Assembly (NCBI RefSeq): GCF_002838835.1
Contig: NZ_NHPP01000004.1
Coordinates: 1 to 64,000 of the forward strand
Direction of reading: 5' to 3'
DNA: 64,000 nucleotides
DNA from: Siphonobacter sp. SORGH_AS_0500
GTDB taxonomy: Bacteria; Bacteroidota; Bacteroidia; Cytophagales; Spirosomataceae
Part shown: in pieces, positions 9,598 through 18,799 of the stretch
How the letters are laid out: each line of letters begins with the position of its first letter
Numbering within the stretch: the stretch's first letter is position 1
Translations under genes and position numbers: made by a program
Notes under the pieces: generated by a model
What the model was told of the DNA's origin: nothing
Databases searched by the model: none
What the model saw: the letters and a program-made list of their open reading frames with translations, nothing else

Positions 9598-10671
9598 CTA
9601 AAAATTAAACGTCAACTGTCGTCCTTCCCATTCGTCAGCCCCTTCCAGATTAGAAAGTGTAACCCCCATGAGGCGAATCCCCATGCGTAAAGGAAAAATG
9701 CTGTCGAATAAATCTTTGACAATTCGTTCGTAAAACGATTGCTCAGTAATGGGCTGGAGGCTCGTTCGGCTGCGGGTAATCTGCTCAAAATCGCCGAATT
9801 TCACTTTCAATGTGACCGTCTTTCCGTACGCATGAGCCCGTTCGGCCCGTCGCCATACTTCCTCCGTAATCGGCCAGAGTTCGTTTAGTAATAACTCCAG
9901 ATCTTCCAGATCGCTCGAGAAGGTTTCTTCGGCTCCAATGGATTTACGAATGCGATCCGGATTTACCGGGCGATCATCCTGTCCACGGGCAATCTGGTAA
10001 TACCAGCGTCCCGCTTTCCCGAAATGTTTCACCAGAAATTCCTGCGACTGAAGTTTTAAATCACCTCCGGTAAAAATGCCCATTTTGTGCATCTTCTCGG
10101 CAGTTACTTTACCGATGCCGTGGAAGTCTTTTACCTCCAGCGTTTCCACAAACTTTTCAGCCTGACTGGGTTTAATAATGAAGAGCCCGTCAGGTTTGCG
10201 GTAATCCGAGGCAATTTTGGCCAGAAACTTATTGAAAGAAACGCCCGCCGAGGCTGTCAGTCCGGTTTCTGCCTTGATCTGAGCCTTGATTTCTTCCGCA
10301 ACCTGCGTAGCGGTTTCAATACCTTTCAGATTTTCAGTGACATCCAGATATGCTTCGTCCAGGGAAAGCGGCTCAATTAAGGGAGTATATTGGGCGAAAA
10401 TATCCCGAATTTCCCGGGAAACCGCTTTATAGACCTCAAACCGGGGACGGACGAAAATGAGCTGCGGACATTTCCGAATGGCCGTTACCGAAGCCATCGC
10501 CGAACGAACCCCGAATTTCCGGGCTTCGTAGCTGGCGGCTGCCACCACGCCCCGTTCGCGACTCCCACCTACGGCCAGCGGTTTCCCCCGAAGGTCTGGA
10601 TTATCCCGCTGTTCGACGCTGGCATAGAAGGCGTCCATATCAATATGTATGATTTTCCTAAATGTTGCCAA
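9598..10671 (-). CDS. dinB: DNA polymerase IV
   Basis: 357 aa, the usual Pol IV length. It is a Y-family translesion polymerase. Visible motifs are IIHIDMDAFYASVEQRDNP (first metal-binding Asp plus the DAFYASVE signature), GVVAAASYEARKFGVRSAM, and the second catalytic motif PLSLDEAYLDVT. The little-finger domain follows (SIGAEETFSSDL). No C-terminal beta-clamp peptide is obvious beyond RQLTFNF, which resembles the clamp-binding QL-x-F type. Stand-alone gene on the minus strand. Confidence 0.95.
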   Translation of the reverse strand: MATFRKIIHIDMDAFYASVEQRDNPDLRGKPLAVGGSRERGVVAAASYEARKFGVRSAMASVTAIRKCPQLIFVRPRFEVYKAVSREIRDIFAQYTPLIEPLSLDEAYLDVTENLKGIETATQVAEEIKAQIKAETGLTASAGVSFNKFLAKIASDYRKPDGLFIIKPSQAEKFVETLEVKDFHGIGKVTAEKMHKMGIFTGGDLKLQSQEFLVKHFGKAGRWYYQIARGQDDRPVNPDRIRKSIGAEETFSSDLEDLELLLNELWPITEEVWRRAERAHAYGKTVTLKVKFGDFEQITRSRTSLQPITEQSFYERIVKDLFDSIFPLRMGIRLMGVTLSNLEGADEWEGRQLTFNF

Positions 10672-10865
10672 AATTCAGTGTGTAACTTTGGAGAGTTTTC
10701 AGTTGCTCGTTTTCTGTTTTCAGTTTTTGTATTGCTTTTGGGTTGAATCTGTTTTATTAACCAAAGACTAAGTAAATAATTACACTCGAATACTTTAATT
10801 ACTGATGACTAGCCTTCGGAATCTGGTTTTAACTGAAAACTGCAAACCGTAAACTGAAAACGAAG

Positions 10866-11267
10866 ATGTTTGACTTATCCTCTGAGCTACAATTCCAGAC
10901 GAGCCGATCCTCGGGGCCGGGTGGTCAGAATGTCAATAAGGTTGAAAGTAAAGTGGAAGTTCGTCTCAATATTCCAGCTTCACAAATTCTTAACGAAGAG
11001 CAGAAGCAGAAGATTCAGCAACGCCTGAAAAGTCAGCTAACCACCGAAGGTGATCTGGTAGTTACTTCACAAGAGTCGAGGAGCCAGATGAAGAATAAAG
11101 AATTGGCAGTGAAGAAGTTATATGCAGTATTAACCAAGGCTTTTGAAGAACCCCGCGTTCGGAAAGCAACCAAACCTACCAAGGCTTCAACCCTGGAAAG
11201 ATTACAAACCAAGCGAGTAGCTTCCGAGCGAAAAGCATCCCGTAGTCGCAAAAACTGGGAAGACTAA
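10866..11267 (+). CDS. arfB: Alternative ribosome-rescue factor ArfB (peptidyl-tRNA hydrolase)
   Basis: 133 aa. The GGQ catalytic motif sits in SSGPGGQNVNKVESKVEVR, as in class I release factors and ArfB/YaeJ, with a lysine/arginine-rich C-terminal tail (residues about 100-133: KATKPTKASTLERLQTKR, RKASRSRKNWED) that enters the mRNA channel of stalled ribosomes in the family. It releases nascent peptides from non-stop ribosomes. Divergent from dinB. Length and architecture are complete. Confidence 0.92.
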   Translation: MFDLSSELQFQTSRSSGPGGQNVNKVESKVEVRLNIPASQILNEEQKQKIQQRLKSQLTTEGDLVVTSQESRSQMKNKELAVKKLYAVLTKAFEEPRVRKATKPTKASTLERLQTKRVASERKASRSRKNWED

Positions 11268-11278
11268 ACGTTACCTTT

Positions 11279-11286
11279 TATTTTTG
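11279..11286 (+). promoter_or_regulatory. Candidate -7 box TATTTTTG for pafA
   Basis: Matches the Bacteroidota -7 consensus TAnnTTTG, 18 nt upstream of the pafA ATG and 12 nt after the arfB stop. No convincing TTTG -33 box was seen. Confidence 0.4.
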
Positions 11287-11303
11287 TCCCAAACGATTTC
11301 CAC

Positions 11304-12956
11304 ATGCATTCTTTCAAACTTAGTTTTCTGTTGCTGCTAAGTCCCCTCTTGTTAGTGGCACAAACCAAGAAGAGCGTCCAGCGAACCATGCCCGACCGCC
11401 CCAAGCTGGTGGTAGGGATCGTAGTCGATCAGATGCGTTATGATTTCCTGTTCCGCTATTCAGAAAAATACGGAAAAGGCGGTTTCAAGCGATTATTAGG
11501 CGAAGGTTTCAACTGTGCCTATACGCATTACAACTACATGCCGACGATCACGGCCCCCGGTCACACCTCCATTTATACGGGTTCGGTTCCGGCCATTCAC
11601 GGGATTGTGGGCAATGAATGGTTTGACCGGAGCCTGGGCCGCGATATTTATTGTACGGAAGATACGACGGTAGTAACAGCGGGTAATAACCCATCGCCTG
11701 CGGGGCGGATGTCTCCCCGGAATGTATTAGCCAGCACCATTACCGATCAGTTGAAGATCGCGACGAATTTTAAATCCAAAGTCATCGGTGTTTCTCAGAA
11801 AGACCGGGGGGCAATCATTCCGGCGGGTCACACGGCAGATGGAGCGTATTGGTTCGATTCCCGCGATGGAAGCTTCATTACCAGTACCTTTTACATGAAA
11901 GATGTACCGAAATGGGTGAAGGATTTCAACGCTAAAAAACTGGCGAACAAGTACCTGGAAAAGCCCTGGACAACCTTATTACCCATTGAGCAATACACGG
12001 AAAGTACTGCCGATGATATGCCTTACGAGCAGCCTATTCCCGGCGAAAAGAAACCCGTGTTTCCCCACGAAGTAGGCGGAACCTTCCAGGGATTCTATGA
12101 GAACTTCCGTAAAACGCCCTTCGGTAACAGCATTACGAAAGATTTTGCTCTGGAAGCTCTGAAAAACGAGAAATTAGGCAAAGGCAATGTAACGGATTTC
12201 CTGGCGGTTAGTTTCTCTTCAACGGATTACGTCGGTCACAGTTTCGGCCCTAACTCCATCGAAACGGAAGATACTTACTTGCGTCTGGATAAAGACATTG
12301 AAGAACTTTTAACCTTCCTCGATAGCTGGGTAGGGAAAGAAAACGTACTCGTTTTCCTTTCCGCTGACCACGGTGTTGCAGACGTTTGGGGCTTCTCGAA
12401 CGAACACCACATTGCAGCAGGTTCATTGGATAAAGTAACGTTGAAAGCCAGAAACGTGCTGAACCAGGCATACGGTGAGGCAGACTGGATTCAGTATTAT
12501 GGTAATTATCAGTTATACCTGAATCCTGAAGTAATGAAGGCTAAAAAACTGACGTACTCAGACGTGTACCCGGTGTTACGCGATTCCATTGTACAGATGA
12601 AAGGAGTAGCCAACTTTGTGAATCTTCATTCACTGGAGGCTGTTTCCATGAATGATAATCAGGCCTATTTCGTTAAAAATGGCTACCATCCCCGTCGCGG
12701 TGGGGACTTTATGTTAGTCTCAGAACCCGGCTGGCAGGATGGCTACACCAAGGCCGGAACGGGTCACGGAACGCTTTATAACTACGATTCACACGTGCCT
12801 TGTCTGTTCTACGGTTGGAAAATCCCTCACGGACGCACGGGGGCTTCTACCTACGTAGCTGATATTGCGGCAACAGTTTCGTATTTACTTGATATTTTGG
12901 AACCAAGCGGTTGTGTGGGCAAGCCCGTACTGGATATGGTTGGACAAATCAAGTAG
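11304..12956 (+). CDS. pafA: PafA-type alkaline phosphatase
   Basis: 550 aa with a signal peptide (LLLLSPLLLVAQ). A phosphate-releasing monoesterase of the alkaline phosphatase superfamily that acts in the periplasm. Catalytic residues can be placed by analogy with characterised PafA: the nucleophile threonine in MPTITAPGHTS (Thr83), Asn104 in GIVGNEWFD, and Lys166/Arg168 in SQKDRG, each offset by 4 from the reference numbers I remember. Metal ligands lie in the VVDQMRYD, SFSSTDYVGHSFG and FLSADHGVADV segments. Complete. Confidence 0.93.
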   Translation: MHSFKLSFLLLLSPLLLVAQTKKSVQRTMPDRPKLVVGIVVDQMRYDFLFRYSEKYGKGGFKRLLGEGFNCAYTHYNYMPTITAPGHTSIYTGSVPAIHGIVGNEWFDRSLGRDIYCTEDTTVVTAGNNPSPAGRMSPRNVLASTITDQLKIATNFKSKVIGVSQKDRGAIIPAGHTADGAYWFDSRDGSFITSTFYMKDVPKWVKDFNAKKLANKYLEKPWTTLLPIEQYTESTADDMPYEQPIPGEKKPVFPHEVGGTFQGFYENFRKTPFGNSITKDFALEALKNEKLGKGNVTDFLAVSFSSTDYVGHSFGPNSIETEDTYLRLDKDIEELLTFLDSWVGKENVLVFLSADHGVADVWGFSNEHHIAAGSLDKVTLKARNVLNQAYGEADWIQYYGNYQLYLNPEVMKAKKLTYSDVYPVLRDSIVQMKGVANFVNLHSLEAVSMNDNQAYFVKNGYHPRRGGDFMLVSEPGWQDGYTKAGTGHGTLYNYDSHVPCLFYGWKIPHGRTGASTYVADIAATVSYLLDILEPSGCVGKPVLDMVGQIK

Positions 12957-12980
12957 TTTTCGGTTGACCGTTTTCAGTTT

Positions 12981-13016
12981 ACGAAAAATGCCCGGCACAA
13001 ACCGGGCATTTTTCGT
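12981..13016 (+). terminator. Terminator of pafA
   Basis: A 15-bp perfect stem around AAATGCCCGG/CCGGGCATTT with a 6-nt loop and T5, 24 nt after the pafA stop. The A5 on the other side would allow termination in either direction. Confidence 0.8.
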
Positions 13017-13024
13017 AGCATAAT

Positions 13025-13122
13025 GTAGAGACGCGACTTTATCGCGTCTGGGTAAGAGGCAGTTTTGTTATGCCGAAATTATTTCCATTTCCCAGCCAGA
13101 CGCCATAAAGTCGCGTCTCTAC
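13025..13122. repeat. GTAGAGACG MITE-like element, copy 3
   Basis: A 98-bp element with terminal inverted repeats of about 27 bp: GTAGAGACGCGACTTTATCG at the left and CATAAAGTCGCGTCTCTAC at the right. Same family as 9316 and 9436, but with better-preserved ends. It lies between the converging pafA and oxidoreductase genes. Confidence 0.7.
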
Positions 13123-13147
13123 GTTTTTTATTTGATAAAGGAACGAA

Positions 13148-14269
13148 TTACAATTTCAGGGCGATCTGTTTCCCGGTTTTTATCGATTCATAAATCGCAT
13201 CAATGATTTTTAAATCTTTCATCCCTTCTTCGCCGTCTACCGGAATCACTGGTTTTTTATTCTGAAGGATAATCGCTGCCATTTCATCCATCTGTACCGT
13301 TTGATGGGTTACGACGGGCTGATTGATCTCGCCTTTATTGGTTCGCCCTTTCAGGGGACCATAACCCGTGGCAGGACTTAATTCAGCGAAGCCTTTATCT
13401 CCCGATAAAAAGAAACGATCGAGAAAATTAATATTATAACTGGAAAGACAGGAAGCAACGGCTCCGCTGGGAAAACCTAACTGAAAAGTAATGGTCTCGT
13501 CAACTCCTTCTTTAAATTTCTGCGGATCCGTCTTCGTTTCCTGAGCCGTTACCCAAATGGGGTCTTCGCCCAGCATGTATCGTGAACCATTGATGGCATA
13601 AATACCAATGTCCATCATCGAACCGCCACCCGCGAGTTGCTTGTTCAAACGCCATTGGCTCGGATCGCCGATTTTGAAACCCGATAAGCCCTGAAAGAAA
13701 TTAACCTTACCCAGTTCTCCGTCTTTTCGCATGCGAACGACTTCAAGGGTAAAGGGTTCAAAATGCAGGCGATACCCTACTAATAACTTCACGTTTGCCT
13801 TTTTACAGGCATCGATCATATCCTGACATTCCTTCGCGTTGAGGCCCATGGGTTTTTCAGTAATCGCATGTTTCCCCGCTTTCGCTACCCGAATAACCTG
13901 ATCCCGGTGCAGGGCGTTTGGGGTAATTACATACACCGCGTCGATGTCAGCATTATTCTTGATCTGATCGAAATTGTCGTAGTTATAGCAGTTCTTTTCG
14001 GGAATATTGTACTTAGTCTGCCAGTCTTTGATCTTCGAAGGAGTACCGCTGATGACTCCCACGAGCTTCGCCATTTTACTTGATTGCATGGCTTCGGCTA
14101 CACGGCTGCCATAACCACCCAGACCCATAATGGCAACCCGTAACACAGGTCCATCATAGGGTTGTGATTCACGCAAAACAGAGGGAGCGGCGGCAGCGGC
14201 GTAAGATGTAAAGGACAAGGCAGCGGCGGAGGCCGTCAGTTTCTGTAGAAAGTCGCGACGTGATTGCAT
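13148..14269 (-). CDS. Gfo/Idh/MocA family oxidoreductase with Tat-like signal
   Basis: 373 aa from ATG 14269. I chose this start because it begins MQSRRDFLQKLTASAAALSF, a twin-arginine (Tat) signal; the frame is open 20 codons further upstream without signal features. The NAD(P)-binding Rossmann motif is VAIMGLGGYGSRVAEAM and the domain-specific EKPMGLNAKEC motif follows, with the C-terminal GFO_IDH domain. Such exported Gfo/Idh proteins act on sugars in the periplasm after folding with cofactor; the substrate is unknown. The repeat block of 14.4-15.0 kb lies directly upstream. Confidence 0.88.
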   Translation of the reverse strand: MQSRRDFLQKLTASAAALSFTSYAAAAAPSVLRESQPYDGPVLRVAIMGLGGYGSRVAEAMQSSKMAKLVGVISGTPSKIKDWQTKYNIPEKNCYNYDNFDQIKNNADIDAVYVITPNALHRDQVIRVAKAGKHAITEKPMGLNAKECQDMIDACKKANVKLLVGYRLHFEPFTLEVVRMRKDGELGKVNFFQGLSGFKIGDPSQWRLNKQLAGGGSMMDIGIYAINGSRYMLGEDPIWVTAQETKTDPQKFKEGVDETITFQLGFPSGAVASCLSSYNINFLDRFFLSGDKGFAELSPATGYGPLKGRTNKGEINQPVVTHQTVQMDEMAAIILQNKKPVIPVDGEEGMKDLKIIDAIYESIKTGKQIALKL

Positions 14270-14411
14270 ATTATAGAATTGGGTTTGAGGTAGAACAAGC
14301 AAATGACCAGGACCATTGCCCTGATTCAAAAATGATCATTTCTCCCTGATATACTTCTACGCATTCGTCGAAAATCCTATTCCAGCGGGGTTTAGAGCAG
14401 CCACCTTCTCG

Positions 14412-14515
14412 GTTTTGAGTTTTGAGCGACCGTCGCTACGGTTTTGAGTTTTGAGTTTTGAGTTTTCAGTTTTCAGTTTTCAGTTTTCAGTTTTCAGTTT
14501 TCAGTTTTCAGTTTT
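14412..14515. repeat. TTTTGAG/TTTTCAG heptamer array, copy 1
   Basis: Tandem 7-bp units: first TTTTGAG, then TTTTCAG. They are interrupted near the left end by a GC-rich imperfect palindrome (GCGACCGTCGCTACGG). The arrangement is the same as in the array at 23232-23367. Non-coding. Confidence 0.85.
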
Positions 14516-14559
14516 CGAAGAGAAAACTCGTAAAGGTAAGTGAGTTGTTTGAAAAGGGA

Positions 14560-15050
14560 ATTATAACCCCGGAGGGGTTTAACATGAATAGTCCCGGTCT
14601 GGATGGACCCGGATGACAATCCGGGGTTTCTTATGAGATTACTTAATGGATGGACCCGGGATAAACGTTGGAGGGACCCATACGCCAATCTCTCGCCTTG
14701 ACTGGTGTCTTTACCAGCCATTAATAGGAAGCCTAGTGGTTGGTGAGGACACCAACCCTGGTGGATGGGAAGAGGTTTGGAAAAGGGAATCATAACCCCG
14801 GAGGGGTTCAATATCAATAGCCCCGGATGACAATCCGGGGTTCCCTATGCCCGGGATAAACGTTGGAGGGCTCATACGCTAATCTCCCGCCGTGCTGGTG
14901 TCCTCACCAGCCCTTACTAAAAGCATAATGGTTGGTGAGGACACCAACCACGGCGGAGGGTAAAAGGCGGCTAGTGCTACTTTAGGGATTGTAAATCCCT
15001 AACAGATGGGCTTTCGGATTGCAAATCCGAAAGAGCGTAGCGTAGGAGTA
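14560..15050. repeat. BIME-like palindromic repeat block, copy 1
   Basis: Fills the gap between two minus-strand genes. Modules seen: AACCCCGGAGGGGTT hairpins (14567, 14796), CCCCGGAT-GACA-ATCCGGGG hairpins, and two A/B palindrome pairs. Pair 1 is near 14701-14719 and 14738-14757; pair 2 is 14894-14911 (GCTGGTG-TCCT-CACCAGC) and 14930-14949 (GGTTGGTG-AGGA-CACCAACC). Palindrome B is the reverse complement of A apart from one stem pair. The right end has GGGATT/AATCCC short repeats. The open frame on the minus strand inside the block is a repeat artefact. Confidence 0.75.
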
Positions 15051-15075
15051 TAGTGGTAAAATAAAGAATAAGACC

Positions 15076-15588
15076 TTATTCCAGAGTACGGGAACTGGCG
15101 TTGACTTGAAAAAGAAAAGCATCCAGAGGTGACCAGACATAGTCGTCGGAACAACGATACCCTCTTAACCATAAATCTCCCTTTATTTTCCTCAAGTAAA
15201 GACCTCTCGGAAAGTTACGATCCGCTAAAAGCGGCTTTGAATAAATGACGAGGGCTCCGGGTGGGTTTTGATTTACTACCTTTTTGCTTACTTCTTCCTG
15301 ATCGGTAAAATAAAATCTACTATAAAATGCGGCCTCCAGAGGGCATTCTACCAAACCTAATAGACGGGCCTGCTTTCGGATTTCCTCTAATGTTCCACCC
15401 TGTTGAAGGCCCAACCCTCCAACAGTAATTTCTGCGACCGATAGAGACTGCTGTTGGGGAGAGGGGCAAAAATGTGGGCTAAACAAAAGCATCTCCGCAA
15501 ATTCATTGAGGAAAATAGGGTAACCCTTGAGGCGATCAAACAGATGCTCCCTGGATAAGCCGCCGTAGGTTATCTCTTTTATTACCAT
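15076..15588 (-). CDS. Hypothetical protein
   Basis: 170 aa, soluble, no signal peptide or TM segment. I do not recognise the family. It starts MVIKEITYGGLSREHLFDRL, has a glycine-rich SVAEITVGGLGLQQGG segment, and a C-terminal half with LYLRKIKGDLWLRGYRC. It sits between the repeat block and a membrane protein gene on the same strand. Codon use looks like that of the neighbours, so it is probably a real gene, but no function can be assigned. Confidence 0.6.
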   Translation of the reverse strand: MVIKEITYGGLSREHLFDRLKGYPIFLNEFAEMLLFSPHFCPSPQQQSLSVAEITVGGLGLQQGGTLEEIRKQARLLGLVECPLEAAFYSRFYFTDQEEVSKKVVNQNPPGALVIYSKPLLADRNFPRGLYLRKIKGDLWLRGYRCSDDYVWSPLDAFLFQVNASSRTLE

Positions 15589-15656
15589 CTGATTACTATA
15601 CTATTAAGTATATTTTGGTAAAAGGATTATTGCTGATGTACTGAAACTTAGAAAAC

Positions 15657-16412
15657 TTACTTGAGGTATTTTAACGTCAAAATATTAGCTATTGAAGAGC
15701 AAGCCATTGCCGCACTATAGGCTACCAGCATTGACGTATGAGGTAATAATAATCCCACGGCATACAAAAAAGTAGCATAGCCCATACCAGAGTTCACCAT
15801 CCCTCGTAAAATCCGGGCACACTGGGCAGGCCCCTGCTGAATGTGCGTAAAGACAGCGAGGCAGGTGGTCATAATAGGGAAGGGTGTTAATAAACCACTC
15901 CAAACCGGTCCCGTCCAGGAAGCCACTTGCGTAATGACCGCTACAAAAGTTGTTGCCACGATCATCCGTAAAGGGAGGTCAAAGCGGGGTGGGGCTGCAA
16001 TGTGAGCCGGAACTTCGGGCCGGGGAAATAGCTTGTAGACCAGTAAAATGAACAGTAATAAGGTTATGAAAAGGAGATGAATACTTCCCGAATAAAATTG
16101 TCCGATGTATAAACTTCCAAAAATCATGGCGTAGCAGAGCATCAGTAAGGGAAACCAGTGCAAGCGGGGAGCCAGTTTCGCATATAACCAGGCGAAGGCA
16201 TAGGTAGAGAAACAACCTACCAGCGAACCCATAGCCGATTTCGCCGCGAAATCCTTACTCTGCTCAAGGGCCAGAAAAATAGAAATAGGCCCTGCCACCC
16301 AGGGAAACCCACCGAGCCATCCGCCAATAACATTACCCCACCGTCGGGCTGCCAGCGTAACACCGGCAATCAACGAGGGCATTAAAATTAACTTGAGTAC
16401 AAGTGTGTTCAT
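15657..16412 (-). CDS. Integral membrane protein, unknown function
   Basis: 251 aa from ATG 16412 (MNTLVLKLILMPSLIAGV). The frame continues 19 codons upstream, but there it runs through the thyA terminator hairpin, so the internal start is preferred. About eight hydrophobic segments are visible. A conserved-looking N-terminal motif GGWLGGFPWVAGPISIFLAL resembles a family of uncharacterised bacterial membrane proteins. No transporter family can be named with confidence. Transcribed after thyA on the same strand but separated by the terminator. Confidence 0.7.
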   Translation of the reverse strand: MNTLVLKLILMPSLIAGVTLAARRWGNVIGGWLGGFPWVAGPISIFLALEQSKDFAAKSAMGSLVGCFSTYAFAWLYAKLAPRLHWFPLLMLCYAMIFGSLYIGQFYSGSIHLLFITLLLFILLVYKLFPRPEVPAHIAAPPRFDLPLRMIVATTFVAVITQVASWTGPVWSGLLTPFPIMTTCLAVFTHIQQGPAQCARILRGMVNSGMGYATFLYAVGLLLPHTSMLVAYSAAMACSSIANILTLKYLK

Positions 16413-16424
16413 CCGTAATGAGAA

Positions 16425-16455
16425 AGCCACGAAGGTAAGGGATTCCTTCGTGGCT
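16425..16455 (-). terminator. Terminator of thyA
   Basis: A perfect 11-bp stem AGCCACGAAGG/CCTTCGTGGCT with a 9-nt loop, 27 nt past the thyA stop on the minus strand, followed by TTTCTCATT. It argues against the longer start of the next gene. Confidence 0.75.
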
Positions 16456-16481
16456 TGAGTTGGTATCAATAGTCGGAAAAA

Positions 16482-17276
16482 TTAGACCGCAACCGGAGCT
16501 TTAATCGCAGGCCAGGGGTCATAATTTTCGAGTTTAAAATCTTCGTAAGTAAAGGCAAATAAATCTTGAACTTCGGGATTGATTCGCAGCGTGGGTAAGG
16601 CTCGCGGTTCGCGACTTAACTGTAACTCTACCTGTTCTAAATGGTTCAGGTACAGGTGCGTATCGCCACCCGTCCAGATAAAATCACCGAGTTCCAGGTT
16701 TGTTACCTGAGCAATCATCATCGTCAGTAACGCATAGCTGGCAATGTTAAAGGGTACGCCCAGGAATACGTCCGCACTGCGTTGGTATAACTGGCAGGAA
16801 AGCTTGTTGTCGGCTACGTAAAACTGAAACAACGCATGGCAGGGTTGCAGAGCCATACCATCCAGATCGGCTGGATTCCAGGCGGATACAATGATTCGAC
16901 GGGAGTCCGGCGATTTTTTCAGAAGGTTAACGGCCTGTGTAATCTGATCGATTACCCGTCCGTCGGGGGCTTCCCAACTTCTCCACTGTTTACCGTATAC
17001 GGGACCAAGGTTGCCTTCCGTATCCGCCCATTCATCCCAAATACTAACACCGTTGTCTTTCAGGTATTTAATATTGGTATCGCCCTGAAGAAACCAGAGT
17101 AACTCGTGAATAATGGATTTCGTGTGTACCTTTTTGGTAGTCACTAAAGGGAAACCTTCGGCCAGATTAAAACGCATCTGGTAACCGAAAACCGAAATAG
17201 TACCCGTGCCGGTACGGTCGGTTTTGCGAGTGCCGTGGTCAAGAATATGCTGGAGGAGATCCTGGTATTGTTTCAT
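16482..17276 (-). CDS. thyA: Thymidylate synthase
   Basis: 264 aa, the same length as E. coli ThyA. It converts dUMP to dTMP with methylene-tetrahydrofolate. The catalytic cysteine falls at residue 146 in [12 protein letters not shown]; the phosphate-binding [11 protein letters not shown], the folate/dUMP-binding [15 protein letters not shown] and the LYLNHLEQ motif are all present. Preceded by a TACCTTTG -7 box and followed by a strong hairpin, so probably its own transcription unit. Confidence 0.97.
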   Translation of the reverse strand: MKQYQDLLQHILDHGTRKTDRTGTGTISVFGYQMRFNLAEGFPLVTTKKVHTKSIIHELLWFLQGDTNIKYLKDNGVSIWDEWADTEGNLGPVYGKQWRSWEAPDGRVIDQITQAVNLLKKSPDSRRIIVSAWNPADLDGMALQPCHALFQFYVADNKLSCQLYQRSADVFLGVPFNIASYALLTMMIAQVTNLELGDFIWTGGDTHLYLNHLEQVELQLSREPRALPTLRINPEVQDLFAFTYEDFKLENYDPWPAIKAPVAV

Positions 17277-17302
17277 CGATACTTAAAAGCTGAGAGCGGG
17301 GA

Positions 17303-17310
17303 CAAAGGTA
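17303..17310 (-). promoter_or_regulatory. Candidate -7 box TACCTTTG for thyA
   Basis: On the minus strand the TAnnTTTG consensus lies 26 nt upstream of the thyA ATG, inside the 37-nt gap after the OsmC gene. Confidence 0.5.
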
Positions 17311-17313
17311 AGG

Positions 17314-17775
17314 CTATTCGGCGAGACTATCGGCCTGAATTTCCTGGGGGCTTAGTCCTTCGATGCTCACTGAATGGGTAATCTCCGCTGACTGAGCAAA
17401 CTGGGCCGTTGCCGAACAGTATTTCTCCATCGAAAGTTTGATGGCTCGCTCTGCTTTTTCTTCACTCACATTACCCTTGATGTCAAAATGCACATTGATT
17501 TTGCGAAACGGACTCATTTCTGTGCCTTCAATCTTCACCCGTTCACCTGATACACTCACTTTGACATCTTCGATTTGCAGCCGCTGTTTTTTCAGAATCA
17601 GGATCACGTCAATGGCCGAGCAGCCACCCAACCCCATTAGCAAAAGCTCCATGGGGCGGACGCCTGCATTCTTGCCACCAATAGCCTCGGCTGCATCAAT
17701 AGAAACTTTGGCCTCGGATGAACCAGAAGCCTGAAAATGAAAAGCGTCATCAACGCGAACTAATTCAACTTGCAT
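17314..17775 (-). CDS. OsmC family peroxiredoxin-like protein
   Basis: 153 aa from ATG 17775 (MQVELVRVDDAFHFQ). The longer open frame to 17967 is not OsmC-like and overlaps the neighbouring gene's end, so it is rejected. The two family cysteines are visible in LLLMGLGGCSAIDVI and MEKYCSATAQF. OsmC/Ohr proteins reduce organic hydroperoxides or act as thiol-dependent stress proteins in the cytoplasm. A TACTTTTG -7-like box lies at 17871-17878. Confidence 0.9.
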   Translation of the reverse strand: MQVELVRVDDAFHFQASGSSEAKVSIDAAEAIGGKNAGVRPMELLLMGLGGCSAIDVILILKKQRLQIEDVKVSVSGERVKIEGTEMSPFRKINVHFDIKGNVSEEKAERAIKLSMEKYCSATAQFAQSAEITHSVSIEGLSPQEIQADSLAE

Positions 17776-17870
17776 CGTAGAGAGTGGTTTACTGTAAACA
17801 GCATCAATTAATAGCAGAACACCAGCAGGCTTAAAAATCTGGCTAGTATCATGAATTAACAAGAATCCTG

Positions 17871-17878
17871 CAAAAGTA
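17871..17878 (-). promoter_or_regulatory. Candidate -7 box TACTTTTG for the OsmC gene
   Basis: TAnnTTTG match on the minus strand, 95 nt upstream of the chosen OsmC start, in the gap after the DUF6438 gene. Confidence 0.35.
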
Positions 17879-17920
17879 GTTTGCTTTGAGGGATTAAAAG
17901 ATATAATACGAGTCTTAAAA

Positions 17921-18788
17921 CTAACGCTTGGTGATGGGCGGTGGAGGTGGGGGGAGAGGGACACCATTCCATATGAAATCAGCGTATTTGAAGCTTTTAC
18001 TAACGGTTGAGTCGGGGGTTAGTTGTGTTGATGTATATACTTGCTGTAAATAGGAGAAAAGTACTCGCAACTCCGTAGGCTCACGATCAAATCCATAAGC
18101 GTGTGATTCTACGTGACTTTTGCCCAGAGAAATATAAATGCCGCACGTTTGGTCATCTGTCCAATTAGCTACATAATTTTTGCGAAGCTGAAATATATCC
18201 AGTTTGTGTAATTTTTTTTGATCGTTCGTAACATTTCGGATGGAATCTGGCCTCTATAAAAGCCTGGGGCAATGCTAGTATAACTTTTAGCCTGGAATAA
18301 AAATGATCCTAAACTATCCATTTCAAAGTACATAGATGGACATAATCCAAAGCATCCAGTGCTATAAAAGGCTATTTTGTCGAAAAAAAAGGATGATACT
18401 CGGCTGGAGGAATTCTACTAAAAATCAGCGTATCAGAGTGATTCAAAATACTGGAAAGCTCTTTTGCGTGACTATTTATACTAATCAAAGAAAGTTCATC
18501 TGCTTTATTATTTTCTATTCTGAATAAATATCTAAATGTATTTTTTCGTAACTCATCTATATAAAGATGGTTACCCACTAATTTGTAGTTTACAAACTCA
18601 TTTGAAAAATCGAAGCAAATTGATTTTTCAAATGATAATAGTATACTTTTATTAAAAGTTGTGTCAGGTTTTTCTTTTATCCAGTCTCCAATTATACGAT
18701 CCGATAATGGCTGAGAATTATAGCTTTTTGGACTATTGCAACTTGCAAAAATAAAAGTAAGTAAGAAAGAAAATAGAGTTGTTTTCAT
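17921..18788 (-). pseudogene. DUF6438-like lipoprotein, broken by two frameshifts
   Basis: Reassembled from three frames on the minus strand. Part 1 from 18788 has a lipoprotein signal (LLTFIFASCNSPK). At the A8 run 18383-18390 the frame shifts; one more A gives a continuation with AFYSTGCFGLCPSMYFEMD, the Cys-rich start of a DUF6438-like domain. At the T8 run 18212-18219 it shifts again; one more T gives HKLDIFQLRKNYVANWTDDQ and on to GVPLPPPPPPITKR. The restored protein would be 289 aa. Function unknown; predicted lipid-anchored. Two breaks exactly in 8-base homopolymers suggest read errors. It starts 11 nt after the TPR gene stop. Confidence 0.75.
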
Positions 18789-18799
18789 AAAGGATAGCT

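Noticed and set aside
14412-14515. CRISPR-like array
   Set aside because: Units are 7 bp and direct without unique spacers; no cas genes nearby.
14494-14817. Open frame of 107 codons on the minus strand
   Set aside because: Lies entirely within the heptamer array and BIME-like block; its sequence is repeat-derived and similar to the frame at 23418.
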